A stretch of DNA of 64,000 nt from Bradyrhizobium sp. 139 (GCF_023074175.1 NZ_JADPKS010000008.1:186001-250000); one strand, 5' to 3'. Shown: positions 45,609 through 54,572, counted from the stretch's first letter. The notes: generated by a model from the sequence alone, not told the origin. Made by a program: numbers and translations.

Positions 45609-46353
45609 GACGCGCGCCCTCATTCTGGGCGGAACCGCCGACGCAAGCCTGCTTGCGGCGGAGATCGTACGCGTCGGCATCGCCGCCGTGTATTCCTATG
45701 GCGGCCGAACCCGTGCGCCCGCCGATCAGCCGCTGCCGACCCGCATCGGTGGCTTCGGCGGCGTGAGCGGGCTTGCCGACTACATTCGCCGCGAACGAAT
45801 CACCCATGTGATCGACGCCACGCATCCTTTCGCCGCCGAGATGAGCCGCCACGCGGTTAAAGCGTGCGCGGGAACCGGCACGCCGCTGATTGCGCTCGAG
45901 CGCGCGCCTTGGGCCAGGGCGCCCGGCGACAACTGGATCGAGGTCGCAGATGTCAACGCCGCCGTCGCCGCCTTGCCCGAAGCAGCGGCAAACGTGTTCC
46001 TCGCCATCGGCCGCCAGCACATCGCGCCGTTCGCGGCGAAGCCGCAGCATGCCTATACGCTGCGCTTCGTCGATCCGCCCGAAGCGCCGCTGCCGTTCGC
46101 CGCAGACGTGATCGTCTCGCGCGGGCCGTTCACGTTCGACGGTGAGCTCGAAATGATACGCACGCGCGAAATCGAATGGATCGTCGCCCGCAATTCCGGC
46201 GGCGACGGCGCGCGCGCCAAGATCGACGCGGCCCGCATCCTCGGCCTGCCCGTGATCATGATCTCGCGACCGGATCTGCCCGAACGGTTGCGGGTTGAAA
46301 GCGTGGCCGAGATCATGCGATGGCTCGGTCATCGCACCCGCCTCGGGGCATAG
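45607..46353 (+). CDS. cobK: precorrin-6A reductase
   Basis: The 248-residue NADPH-dependent reductase begins MTRALILGGTADASLLAAEI, and has YSYGGRTRAPADQPLPTRIG, HVIDATHPFAAEMSRHA, VSRGPFTFDGELEMI and ARNSGGDGARAKIDAARILG, all CobK/CbiJ features. It reduces precorrin-6A to precorrin-6B. It is the only plus-strand gene inside the minus-strand cob string. Its AGGGA ribosome site (45596-45600) lies within cobL, its start codon overlaps that of cobL, and its last 25 bases overlap the end of cobJ. An upstream in-frame ATG (45583) is possible but has a poorer ribosome site. Confidence 0.92.
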   Translation: MTRALILGGTADASLLAAEIVRVGIAAVYSYGGRTRAPADQPLPTRIGGFGGVSGLADYIRRERITHVIDATHPFAAEMSRHAVKACAGTGTPLIALERAPWARAPGDNWIEVADVNAAVAALPEAAANVFLAIGRQHIAPFAAKPQHAYTLRFVDPPEAPLPFAADVIVSRGPFTFDGELEMIRTREIEWIVARNSGGDGARAKIDAARILGLPVIMISRPDLPERLRVESVAEIMRWLGHRTRLGA

Positions 46354-47063
46354 ACCCAGCGGCCGACGCGGCGCGTCTGCGAATTGCCGACGATCACCAG
46401 CGTGCGCATGTCCGCCATCTCGGGTGTCGCTTCGCTCAGCGTCATGGTTTCAATCTTCTCGTCCGCTGCGCTGACCGCACGCGCGAAGATCACGAGGCGC
46501 TCGCCGCAGCCGGCGTCCTTCAGCACGGCAAGCGCACGGCCAAAACCCTCCGGCCGGCTCGCCGAGCGGGGATTGTAGATCGCAATGGCAAAATCAGCCT
46601 CCGCGGCGAGCCGCAGGCGCTTCTCGATCACCGCCCAGGGCTTGAGATTGTCGGAGAGATTGATCGCACAGAAATCATGGCCGAGCGGCGCGCCGGCGCG
46701 CGCGGCGGCCGCCAGCATCGCTGTGACGCCCGGCAACACACAAATGGGAAGCTCGCGCCATTGCGGCGCCTGTTCGAGTGCCTCGAACACAGCGGAGGCC
46801 ATCGCGAAGACGCCGGGATCGCCGGAGGATACGATGACGACCTGTCCGCCTTCCGCCGCGAGCCGCAGGGCCTCGCTCGCACGCTGCAGCTCTTCGCGAT
46901 TATCGGAGGGATGCAAGGTGAGCCCTGCCCGCGGCGGCACGCGCGCAACATAGGGCGCATAGCCCAGAATGTCGGTCGCGGAAGCTAGCGCGGCGGAGAC
47001 TTCGGGCGTCACCAGCGAGTCGCTGCCCGGCCCAAGGCCTGCGATGGTCAGCGTGCCCGTCAT
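46329..47063 (-). CDS. cobJ: precorrin-3B C17-methyltransferase
   Basis: The 244-residue ring-contracting methyltransferase starts MTGTLTIAGLGPGSDSLVTP at 47063, with ILGYAPYVARVPPRAGLTLH, VIVSSGDPGVFAMASAVFEA, and FAIAIYNPRSASRPEGF, the CobJ/CbiH core. The start overlaps the cobI stop by 4 bp. The 3' end overlaps tail-to-tail with cobK by 25 bp, so transcripts of the two strands must collide or run antisense here. Confidence 0.93.
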   Translation of the reverse strand: MTGTLTIAGLGPGSDSLVTPEVSAALASATDILGYAPYVARVPPRAGLTLHPSDNREELQRASEALRLAAEGGQVVIVSSGDPGVFAMASAVFEALEQAPQWRELPICVLPGVTAMLAAAARAGAPLGHDFCAINLSDNLKPWAVIEKRLRLAAEADFAIAIYNPRSASRPEGFGRALAVLKDAGCGERLVIFARAVSAADEKIETMTLSEATPEMADMRTLVIVGNSQTRRVGRWVYAPRRVR

Positions 47064-47791
47064 TCGGCGGCGTCCAGATGCCGGCCCTTGCCGTGCACGA
47101 GCACGATCGCAAAATACGGGCAGTCGGCGGCATCGATATCGGCGAGTCGCACCACGCGCTCGCCCGGCATGGTGCCGCGCTCGACCAGCCAGGCATCGTC
47201 CAGCCGGCCAGCGGAGGCCAGCGCGCGGCGTACTTTCGCGAGATTGCGGCCGGTCTTCATGATGACCAGCGCATCGGAATCGCGCATGCGCCGTTCGAGC
47301 TCGTCCTCGGCGAGCGTGCCCATCAGCACCGTCGTCACGTCGTCGCCGAGCGCGATCGGCCGGCCAACCGCATTCCAGCAGCCGACCATGCCGGGAATGC
47401 CCGCAATCACCTCGATCTCGACACGGCCTTGCAGGCGCCTGTGCAGATGCATGAAGGAGCCGTAGAAGTAGGGATCGCCCTCGCAGAGCACGACGACATC
47501 GACCGCGCGCGCCAGTCGCGCCAGACGCTCGGCCCATTCGTCGTAGAAGCCGGCGAGCAGCTGGACGTATTCAGGGCTGTCGAAGGCGATCTCCGTCGTG
47601 ACCGGGTATTCCATCGGATATTCGGTGACGTCGCCAGCCAACACGCCCTCGACGATGCGCCGCGCCTGGCCCGGCCGGCCCTTCTTGCGGAAATACGCAA
47701 CGTGCCTTGCACCGCGCACCGTCCGGTCCGCGCGCACGCTCATCATATCAGGGTCGCCGGGGCCGAGACCGCAGCAGATGATGCGTCCCAT
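47060..47791 (-). CDS. cobI: precorrin-2 C20-methyltransferase
   Basis: The 243-residue methyltransferase begins MGRIICCGLGPGDPDMMSVR, continues with VAYFRKKGRPGQARRIVEGV, VVLCEGDPYFYGSFMHLHRR and VIAGIPGMVGCWNAVGRPIA, typical CobI/CbiL. It methylates C20 of precorrin-2 to give precorrin-3A, the CobG substrate. Spacing to cobH upstream is 2 bp. Confidence 0.93.
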   Translation of the reverse strand: MGRIICCGLGPGDPDMMSVRADRTVRGARHVAYFRKKGRPGQARRIVEGVLAGDVTEYPMEYPVTTEIAFDSPEYVQLLAGFYDEWAERLARLARAVDVVVLCEGDPYFYGSFMHLHRRLQGRVEIEVIAGIPGMVGCWNAVGRPIALGDDVTTVLMGTLAEDELERRMRDSDALVIMKTGRNLAKVRRALASAGRLDDAWLVERGTMPGERVVRLADIDAADCPYFAIVLVHGKGRHLDAAE

Positions 47792-47793
47792 CG

Positions 47794-48423
47794 CTATTCG
47801 CTCCGGCTCGCCAGCGCGTTCACGGCGGCGACCGTGATCGCGGAGCCGCCGAGGCGGCCCTCGACCGTTAACGCGGGTCCCGGCGGATGAGCCATCAGAG
47901 CCGCCTTGGATTCGGCGGCGCCGACGAAGCCGACGGGACAGCCGATGATCGCCGCAGGCCGCGGGCAGTCACGATCCTCGAGCATGTTGAGCAGATGAAA
48001 CAGCGCCGTCGGCGCGTTGCCGATCGCAACGATGGCGCCGCCTAGATGCGGACGCCACAACTCCAGCGCCGCAGCCGAACGCGTGTTGCGCATGGACTGC
48101 GCGAGCGCGGGAACGGCGGCCTCGCCAAGCGTGCAGATCACGGCGTTGGCCGCCGGAAGTCTCGCGCGCGTGATTCCTTCCGACACCATGCGCGCGTCGC
48201 ACAGGATCGGCGCGCCCTTTTGCAAGGCCGCGCGCGCAGCGACCGTCATGCCGGGCGTGAAGCGGATATGCGCCTCGAGGCCCACCATGCCGGCGGCGTG
48301 AATCATCCGCACCACCACCTGCTCCTCGTCCGGCGAAAAGCGCACAAGATCCGCTTCGGTCCGGATGGTCGCAAAGGACTGGCGGTAGATCGCCGCGCCG
48401 TCGGTCTCATAAAGATGCGGCAT
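47794..48423 (-). CDS. cobH: precorrin-8X methylmutase
   Basis: The 209-residue enzyme moves the C11 methyl to C12, giving hydrogenobyrinate. Features are AIYRQSFATIRTEADLVRF, VRMIHAAGMVGLEAHIRFTP (with the catalytic His), PILCDARMVSEGITRARLPA and GCPVGFVGAAESKAAL. The ATG at 48423 overlaps the cobG stop by one base. The open frame upstream is in cobG. Confidence 0.94.
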   Translation of the reverse strand: MPHLYETDGAAIYRQSFATIRTEADLVRFSPDEEQVVVRMIHAAGMVGLEAHIRFTPGMTVAARAALQKGAPILCDARMVSEGITRARLPAANAVICTLGEAAVPALAQSMRNTRSAAALELWRPHLGGAIVAIGNAPTALFHLLNMLEDRDCPRPAAIIGCPVGFVGAAESKAALMAHPPGPALTVEGRLGGSAITVAAVNALASRSE

Positions 48424-49586
48424 CAATGCCCTCCGACCAGGATGGAGGGATCGCTGACGATGTCGGCGCCGTTCAGGCCGCGCAAGACCGGTTCGTCGCG
48501 AGTCGAGCCGTCGCGGACGAGATCGAATCCGGCGCGGGTCGCCACCAGCGTCACTGCGGACGCGCCTGAACGCGCGCAGCCCTTGGCACAGCCGGAGACA
48601 TGAAGGTGCGTATCGAGCGCAATGCGCGGTGCAAGTGCGGAAGCGAGCGCGCGGGTGTCTGCATGCGCCTCGCGGCAACGCGGAGCGCCGCTACAAGCAA
48701 TCACGCGCAACGCCGGATCGTAAGGCTCGGTGATGAGGCCCGCCGCGCTCGGCATCTCGCGCTTGCCCTCGCTAAGCACCATCCGCCATGGCGTCATGCG
48801 CAGCGCGTGACCGCAGCCGGAAAATTGATGGAGCGTCGTGTGCAGCATCTGCCCGAAAGCAACACCGACCATTGCGCCTTGCGGATAAAGCCCGGGCCGC
48901 GATGCGGCCATAACCGGAGCTGGCTCGGTTTCGCCCAGCAAGCGCGCAGGCAATGCCGCGCCGGCCGCGATATGGGCTGCCATGCGCCCGCGCCCGCCCT
49001 TCGCCCCGCCGGACGTGATGAACCAGCTGGCGAGTGCCAGCGCCATGCTTACGGCCTCTCCGCGCCCGCCGGAGCGGCCGAACCTCACGCCATCGGCCCG
49101 CACCAGGAGCCGACCTCCGCGATCGCGCTCGATGCGCACATCGGCGGAATCGCCGGCGAGCACGCGCGACTTTCCGTCATCGATGGCGAAGCCGAATTTC
49201 GTGGGAAGATCGAGCGCGCTGTCGGCAAGCGCTTCCTCGAGCTCGGCGGCGAGCGCCTGCGTCTCGTCGCCAAGGCTCCAGAACGGTGTCACCAGGATGT
49301 TGCGCCGGGCTTCGACGCCAATATCGGGATCGAGCAGCCGCAGCCGCGCGAGTCCGTCAAGCAGCGGCCGATGGCCCTGTTCGCTCACACCTCTGATCTG
49401 GAGGTTCGCGCGGCTCGTCACGTCGATGAGACCGTTGCCGAAGCGTTCGGCGAGCTCGGCAAGCCCGGCCGCCTGTGTCGCTTCAAGCCGTCCGCCGAAC
49501 GGACGCACGCGGACTACGAGCCCGTCGCCCGATTGCATCGGGCGCAGCGCGCCGGGGCACCAGCCCTTGACCGTTGCCGCGCTCAT
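48423..49586 (-). CDS. cobG: precorrin-3B synthase (oxygen-dependent)
   Basis: The 387-residue nitrite/sulfite-reductase-like monooxygenase uses O2 to make the lactone of precorrin-3B and marks the route as aerobic. Siroheme/4Fe-4S-type ferredoxin-fold repeats are present (KGWCPGALRPMQSGDGLVVR; DVTSRANLQIRGV). The cluster ligands are C298 and C304 (CSGAPRC) and C333 and C337 (CAKGC). Length fits CobG. The start overlaps the cobN stop by 4 bp. Confidence 0.92.
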   Translation of the reverse strand: MSAATVKGWCPGALRPMQSGDGLVVRVRPFGGRLEATQAAGLAELAERFGNGLIDVTSRANLQIRGVSEQGHRPLLDGLARLRLLDPDIGVEARRNILVTPFWSLGDETQALAAELEEALADSALDLPTKFGFAIDDGKSRVLAGDSADVRIERDRGGRLLVRADGVRFGRSGGRGEAVSMALALASWFITSGGAKGGRGRMAAHIAAGAALPARLLGETEPAPVMAASRPGLYPQGAMVGVAFGQMLHTTLHQFSGCGHALRMTPWRMVLSEGKREMPSAAGLITEPYDPALRVIACSGAPRCREAHADTRALASALAPRIALDTHLHVSGCAKGCARSGASAVTLVATRAGFDLVRDGSTRDEPVLRGLNGADIVSDPSILVGGH

Positions 49587-52500
49587 GACGCCTCCCGCAG
49601 AGCGGCCGCGATCGAATTGCGGCGGGTGCGCCAGAGCGAGGCCTCATGCAGGCGCGTGAAGCACGTTTCCATCGCAGCGAGCGCCGCCGGATTTTTGCCC
49701 GCCATGAAGGCGCGGACGTCGTCATTGCCCAGCGTCGCATCGTAGTAGAGATCGAACAGATGCGGCGGCACGGCGCCCGCGAGATGCGCGAAGGCAGCCA
49801 TATGTTCCAGCGTCGCGGTGATCTCGGCAGCGCCGCGAAAACCGTGGCGCATCATGCCAGCGATCCAGGCCGGATTGGCCGCGCGCGCACGGACCACGCG
49901 CGAAATTTCCTCGGTCAGCGTGCGCGCATGCGGCTGCTCGGGGCGCGTCGTATCGAGATGATAGAGCGATGGTCCAGCCGCGCCGAGATGTGCCGCAGCC
50001 GCCGCAACACCTGCTTCATGCGCGGCGTAGTCGGCGGCGAGCAGAAGATCCGTTTCCGGCAGATCCTGAACATGAACGAAAGCATCGGCGGATGCCAGCC
50101 GCTGTTCGATGCCGGCACGATCCGGCTGCATCGCACCGTCCGCGGAGAACGCCCAGGACGATGCCGATAACCAGGCTGCGCCGGCCGCAGCGCGCGTCTC
50201 GGGCGTGAACGCATCCGGGATTGCCGACAGGCCCACGCCATATTGTCCGGGGCGCGGCGCGAACACGCGGGAGGCACGATGGCGATACGGATTCTCCTCG
50301 CCCTCCTCCTCGCGCGTTGCGAGCGCCTCGGCGGCGGCCTCGAACAATTGCGCAAGGCCCGTGAAGACATCGCGGAACAGGCCCGACACGCGCAGCGTCA
50401 CGTCGATGCGGGGACGTCCGAGTTCGGCCGGCGCGATGATGTCGTAGCCGGTGACGCGGCCGGAGGCGTGATCCCAGCGCGGTGCCAGGCCGGCCAGATG
50501 CAGCGCCATGGCGAATTCCTCGCCTGCGGTGCGCATCGTCGCCGAGCCCCAGAGATCGACGACAAGGCCCTTCGGCCAGTCGCCGTGATCCTGCAAGTGG
50601 CGGCGGAGCACTTCTTCCGCGAGCTTGATGCCCTGCGCGTGCGCCGACGGCGTCGGCACGGCGCGCGGATCGACGGCAAAGAGATTGCGTCCGGTCGGCA
50701 GCACGTCCCGGCGGCCGCGATACGGCGAGCCCGACGGCCCCGGCGCAACGCGCTGTCCCGCAAGCGCGGCGCGCAGCGCATTCCGCTCCGCGTCGCCACA
50801 GGCGCCGCGACCGAACACGTGCAGGCCGTCGCCGAACTGGCTCTCCTTGAGGTCACAGACGAAGCGGTCGATCCGCGGAATCGCTTCGGCCGGTGCGGCC
50901 GACGCATCGAGGCCGAGATCATCCTCGAGGTTCGCCGCGCGCGCCTCGTCGCGGATCGCGGCGATCAGACGCTGGCGGCGGGCGGGATCGAGGCCATCGG
51001 CCGTCGAGTATTCGTCGAGGAGACGTTCGAGCCGGCGCAGGCCTTCCGGCACCGCAGATTGTTCCAGCGGCGGCGGCAGATGGCCGATGGTGACGGCGCC
51101 TAAGCGCCGCTTGGCCTGCGCGGCCTCGCCGGGATCATTGACGATAAAGGGATAGATGACGGGCAGATCGCCGATCAGGGCTTCCGGCCAGCAGCTCGAT
51201 GACAGCGCGACGGATTTGCCGGGCAGCCATTCCAGCGTACCATGCGCGCCCATGTGCACGACGGCATCGATGCCCTGCTGCCGAAGCCAGAGATAGAACG
51301 CGACATAGGCATGGCGCGGCGTGCGGGCGAGATCGTGATAGTCGGCATCGCGCGTGGCCGCATCGCCGCGCTCCGGCTGAACCGCGATGATCGACCGGCC
51401 GCATTGGATCGCAGCGAAATGGAACGCGCCGTCGCGGCAGCTCGGATCGTCCTCCGGCGCGCCCCAGGCTTGCGCGAGATCGTCTCGCAAGGATTGCGGA
51501 AGGCGCGAGAGCGCGGCGCGGTAATCGACGACATTCCAGGTCAAATTCTGCTTTAGCAGCGCCTCGCCAAGTGCAGGGACCGGCGCAACATCGAAACCGG
51601 CCTCCCTGAGATCGGACAACAATGCCTCGACCGACGCAAGCGCATCGAGACCAACCGCATGCGCGATCTGGTGCGGACGGCCGGGGTAGTTCGAGAGCAC
51701 GATCGTCACCCGCTCTTCAGCCGCCGGCTTCTCCGCAAGGCGTCGCCAGGCCACAACGCGCGCGGCGACGGCCTCCACGCGCTCCTCGTCGGGCCTGTGC
51801 GCCAGATGCGAAAACTGCAGATCGGGATCGCGCGTCGCAGCCGATTTGAAGCTCACCACGCCCGCAAACAGGCGGCCGTCGACCTCGGGCAGCACCACAT
51901 GCATCGCGAGATCGCCGGGCGACAGGCCGCGCAGCGAGCTCGCCCAGTCCTCGCGACGCGCCGTGGAGAGCGCGACCTGGAACACCGGACACGGCGCGGC
52001 ATCGAACGGCGTCGTGCCGTCCTCGCCCATCGCCGAGAACGCGGTCGCATTGACGATCGCGGCCGGAGCATTTTCCGCAAGGTGGCCCCGCAGCCAATCC
52101 ACCACGGCCGGAGACTTCAGCGAAGTCACGAACACACCGTAGGCGTCAAACCCCTTCTCACCTAGCGCTGCAATCAGGGCATCGACCGGGCCGGTGTCCG
52201 CACCGGTGAGATAGGAGCGATAAAAGGTGACGAGCGCCCGCGGTCGGCTTTCGCCTTTCGTCGGCGCCGCAATCACACCACGTACGGGATCGTAAAAGCC
52301 CATCTCGGGGACGGTCATGTCGCCGACGACCGGGCCGGCATAGAGACCCGACGCCAGCGCAAGCTGCGCGATCGCCGCTTGCGCCGCGACGGGGCCGCCG
52401 CTGTCGCAGAGCACCTTGAGCCGCCGCAGCGTCGAGACCGGCAAGGTCGAATACGCGTCCAGCCGCGTGTCGTCGCGGCCATCGGCCGGCAGCACGGCCA

Positions 52501-52831
52501 ACGCGATGTTCCGATCCTGGGCGAGTTGCTGGAGGGCCGCGAGGCCATAAGCCCAATAGGATTCACCGCCGATCAGGCGCACAAGGATGCCGCGCGCCTG
52601 CGACAACGTGCGCTCGATATAGGTGTCCACCGAGAGCGGATGACGGAGTTCTGCAAGGTTGGCGAGCCGCAGCGGCGGCAGGCTGTTACGGCCGCGCCGC
52701 CAACCGGCCGCGAACGCAGCAAGGTCGGAATCCGAATACGAGAGCACCACGAGATCGGCCGGGTCCTGGCCGATGTCCCTTGGCGTCGCGGTCTCCTCGA
52801 GACCGCGGCTCTCGCGGAAAACGACGTGCAT
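49583..52831 (-). CDS. cobN: cobaltochelatase subunit CobN
   Basis: The 1082-residue large chelatase subunit binds hydrogenobyrinate a,c-diamide and inserts Co2+ with the AAA+ subunits CobS and CobT, which are not in this window. Typical segments are IRLIGG-like LVRLIGGESYWAYGLAALQQ, VHMGAHGTLEWLPGKSVALS, FIVNDPGEAAQAKRRLGAVT and RVIDALRVSGLF-like DVTLRVSGLFRDVFTGLAQL. It is shorter than the 1275-residue P. denitrificans protein as I recall it, but both ends look complete. The start overlaps the cobW stop by one base. Confidence 0.93.
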   Translation of the reverse strand: MHVVFRESRGLEETATPRDIGQDPADLVVLSYSDSDLAAFAAGWRRGRNSLPPLRLANLAELRHPLSVDTYIERTLSQARGILVRLIGGESYWAYGLAALQQLAQDRNIALAVLPADGRDDTRLDAYSTLPVSTLRRLKVLCDSGGPVAAQAAIAQLALASGLYAGPVVGDMTVPEMGFYDPVRGVIAAPTKGESRPRALVTFYRSYLTGADTGPVDALIAALGEKGFDAYGVFVTSLKSPAVVDWLRGHLAENAPAAIVNATAFSAMGEDGTTPFDAAPCPVFQVALSTARREDWASSLRGLSPGDLAMHVVLPEVDGRLFAGVVSFKSAATRDPDLQFSHLAHRPDEERVEAVAARVVAWRRLAEKPAAEERVTIVLSNYPGRPHQIAHAVGLDALASVEALLSDLREAGFDVAPVPALGEALLKQNLTWNVVDYRAALSRLPQSLRDDLAQAWGAPEDDPSCRDGAFHFAAIQCGRSIIAVQPERGDAATRDADYHDLARTPRHAYVAFYLWLRQQGIDAVVHMGAHGTLEWLPGKSVALSSSCWPEALIGDLPVIYPFIVNDPGEAAQAKRRLGAVTIGHLPPPLEQSAVPEGLRRLERLLDEYSTADGLDPARRQRLIAAIRDEARAANLEDDLGLDASAAPAEAIPRIDRFVCDLKESQFGDGLHVFGRGACGDAERNALRAALAGQRVAPGPSGSPYRGRRDVLPTGRNLFAVDPRAVPTPSAHAQGIKLAEEVLRRHLQDHGDWPKGLVVDLWGSATMRTAGEEFAMALHLAGLAPRWDHASGRVTGYDIIAPAELGRPRIDVTLRVSGLFRDVFTGLAQLFEAAAEALATREEEGEENPYRHRASRVFAPRPGQYGVGLSAIPDAFTPETRAAAGAAWLSASSWAFSADGAMQPDRAGIEQRLASADAFVHVQDLPETDLLLAADYAAHEAGVAAAAAHLGAAGPSLYHLDTTRPEQPHARTLTEEISRVVRARAANPAWIAGMMRHGFRGAAEITATLEHMAAFAHLAGAVPPHLFDLYYDATLGNDDVRAFMAGKNPAALAAMETCFTRLHEASLWRTRRNSIAAALREAS

Positions 52832-53895
52832 CAGACACCAAGTCCTGCGATGCCCAGCCTTGAAATACCAAGTCCTGCCTTGATCGCGGCTTCGTCGATG
52901 TCGCCGTGCTCCCCGATCACGACGAGCTTTGATTGCCTGATGCCTGCGCCCCAGGGCTTGTCGAACTGGTGGCGCACGCGCTCGCCGACCGCTTGCAGCA
53001 AGAGGCGCATCGGCTTGCCCGCGACCGCGATATAGCCCTTGGCACGCAGCACGTTCTGCTCGCGCGCCAGACGCTGGACCGATGCGACCAGCGCATCGAT
53101 ATCGATGACTTCGGGAAGCTCGATCACGACCGAGGCAAAATCATCGTGCTCGTGGTCCTCGTCGCCGTCATGATGCGAGGGGCGCGCGGCGAGATCGTTC
53201 TCGGCGGCAGCGCCGAGACCGAGGATGACGCGCGCGTCGATCGCTCCGTCAGTGATGGGCAGTATCGACACGCGGCGCGGCATCTCGGCGATGATCGCGG
53301 CTTTGGCCGCTTCGAGGCCTGCGGCGCCTGCAAGATCGGCCTTGGTCAGCAGCACGATATCGGCGCAGGCGATCTGGTCCTCGAACACCTCCGACAGCGG
53401 CGTTTCGTGGTCCAGACTCTCATCCGCCGCGCGTTGCGCTTCGACGGCAATCGGGTCGGGCGCGAAGCGGCCGGCGGCGACGGCTTCGGCATCGGCGAGC
53501 GCGATCACGCCATCGACCGTGATGCGCGAACGGATCTCCGGCCAGTCGAACGCCTTCAGCAGCGGCTTCGGCAGCGCCAGGCCCGAGGTCTCAATCAGGA
53601 TGTGGTCGGGCCGCACCGGCCGCGACAGCAACTTCTCCATGGTCGGAATGAAATCGTCGGCGACGGTGCAGCAGATGCAGCCATTGGCGAGCTCGATGAT
53701 GTTTTCTTCCGGGCAATCGGCATCGGCGCAGGATTTCAGAATCTCGCCATCGACGCCCTCGCTGCCGAACTCGTTGACGAGCACGGCAAGCTTCATGCCG
53801 CCCGCATTGGCGAGCAGATGCTGGATCAGCGTCGTCTTGCCGGAGCCGAGAAAACCCGTGACCACCGTGACCGGGACTTTTGCGAGCGAATTCAT
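52831..53895 (-). CDS. cobW: cobalamin biosynthesis GTPase CobW (metallochaperone family)
   Basis: The 354-residue G3E GTPase has P-loop GFLGSGKTTLI at 14-24, the metal-binding CxCC motif (GCICC, C73, C75, C76), the LLTKADLAG guanine-recognition motif and a histidine/aspartate-rich insert (PSHHDGDEDHEHDD near residue 230). The C-terminal CobW_C domain follows. It probably delivers Co2+ to the CobN chelatase encoded directly downstream. The start overlaps the DUF1636 gene end by 4 bp. Confidence 0.94.
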   Translation of the reverse strand: MNSLAKVPVTVVTGFLGSGKTTLIQHLLANAGGMKLAVLVNEFGSEGVDGEILKSCADADCPEENIIELANGCICCTVADDFIPTMEKLLSRPVRPDHILIETSGLALPKPLLKAFDWPEIRSRITVDGVIALADAEAVAAGRFAPDPIAVEAQRAADESLDHETPLSEVFEDQIACADIVLLTKADLAGAAGLEAAKAAIIAEMPRRVSILPITDGAIDARVILGLGAAAENDLAARPSHHDGDEDHEHDDFASVVIELPEVIDIDALVASVQRLAREQNVLRAKGYIAVAGKPMRLLLQAVGERVRHQFDKPWGAGIRQSKLVVIGEHGDIDEAAIKAGLGISRLGIAGLGV

Positions 53896-54266
53896 TCGGC
53901 GGCCTCCGGCACGACGGCAATGGGGGGAATGCGGGCAAGCGATTGCTTGCGGAAGATTTCCGGGCGGCTGCGCCAGGGCACGAGACCGTCAGGCGCGGCC
54001 GCATAGGCCGCGGCGCCCGCGACCACGTCGTTTGCATTCGCGTCCGAGAGGCGACCATAGACATAGCACCAGCGGCCGGGCGCGCTGAGCGCGACCGAAC
54101 AGCCCTGGCTGCATGCCGACAGGCATTCAACGGGAACCACATTGACGCCGTCGGGCACGCCGGCCTCGAGGATCGCACCATGCAGGCGCTTGCCGGGCGT
54201 CGTCTCGCCCTCGCCGAGCGTCTCGCCGGCCCGGCAGGTGATGCAGACATGAAGTGTGACGGTCAT
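53892..54266 (-). CDS. DUF1636 protein, thioredoxin-like ferredoxin-type (metal-binding), first gene of the cobW-cobN operon
   Basis: The 124-residue protein has six cysteines: C8 and C11 (VCITC), C48, C52 and C56 (ECLSACSQGC) and C67. The spacing resembles thioredoxin-like 2Fe-2S ferredoxins and the DUF1636 family. The ATG at 54266 was chosen because it starts MTVTLHVCITCRAGE and follows a GAGG ribosome site held in a hairpin. It is the first gene after the cobalamin riboswitch and overlaps cobW by 4 bp. It could be an electron carrier for an aerobic step (for example CobG or corrin reduction) or a cobalt-handling protein; both are inference. Confidence 0.85.
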   Translation of the reverse strand: MTVTLHVCITCRAGETLGEGETTPGKRLHGAILEAGVPDGVNVVPVECLSACSQGCSVALSAPGRWCYVYGRLSDANANDVVAGAAAYAAAPDGLVPWRSRPEIFRKQSLARIPPIAVVPEAAE

Positions 54267-54267
54267 C

Positions 54268-54303
54268 GCCTCTTCCAGAATAAACTGCGGGAAGCGAAGA
54301 GGC
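54268..54303 (-). promoter_or_regulatory. hairpin covering the ribosome site of the DUF1636-cobW operon
   Basis: On the minus strand GCCTCTTC (54296-54303) pairs perfectly with GAAGAGGC (54268-54275). The second arm contains the GAGG ribosome site, and the ATG begins one base after it. This would block translation initiation, as expected for the off state of a translational riboswitch. Confidence 0.65.
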
Positions 54304-54373
54304 CCACGAACCGTTCTTGCGAAGGCCCGTTTCCCCGTCGCGGAACACCCCGTCCGCCGGTCCAAAATCGTCC

Positions 54374-54566
54374 GCGCTGGCAGGTCTCCCGGCTTGCGGA
54401 GCAGGGTTTCCCCTTCGATCCCCGCCTTCCCGACCCCAAGGGGATCAGTGGCATCGGGCATCTCTCCGGTCACGGTCGCGGGGGCGGCTGCATTTTGGAA
54501 CCAAATCTTGCCGATTCGGACCCTATCGCATTCCCTCTTCGCCTGTCGTAGGACAGGAACCAACGC
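54374..54566 (-). promoter_or_regulatory. cobalamin riboswitch upstream of DUF1636-cobW-cobN-cobGHIJ
   Basis: Minus-strand landmarks are GGGAATGCGATAGGG, CCCGCGACCGTGACCGG, GCCACTG, GGGAAGGCG and the B12 box AGCCGGGAGACCTGCC (54379-54394). P1 pairs GCGTTGG (54560-54566) with CCAGCGC (54374-54380). The core has CGACCGT where the other two have CAACTGT or CGACTGT, a small deviation. Confidence 0.94.
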
Positions 54567-54572
54567 CGGGCC

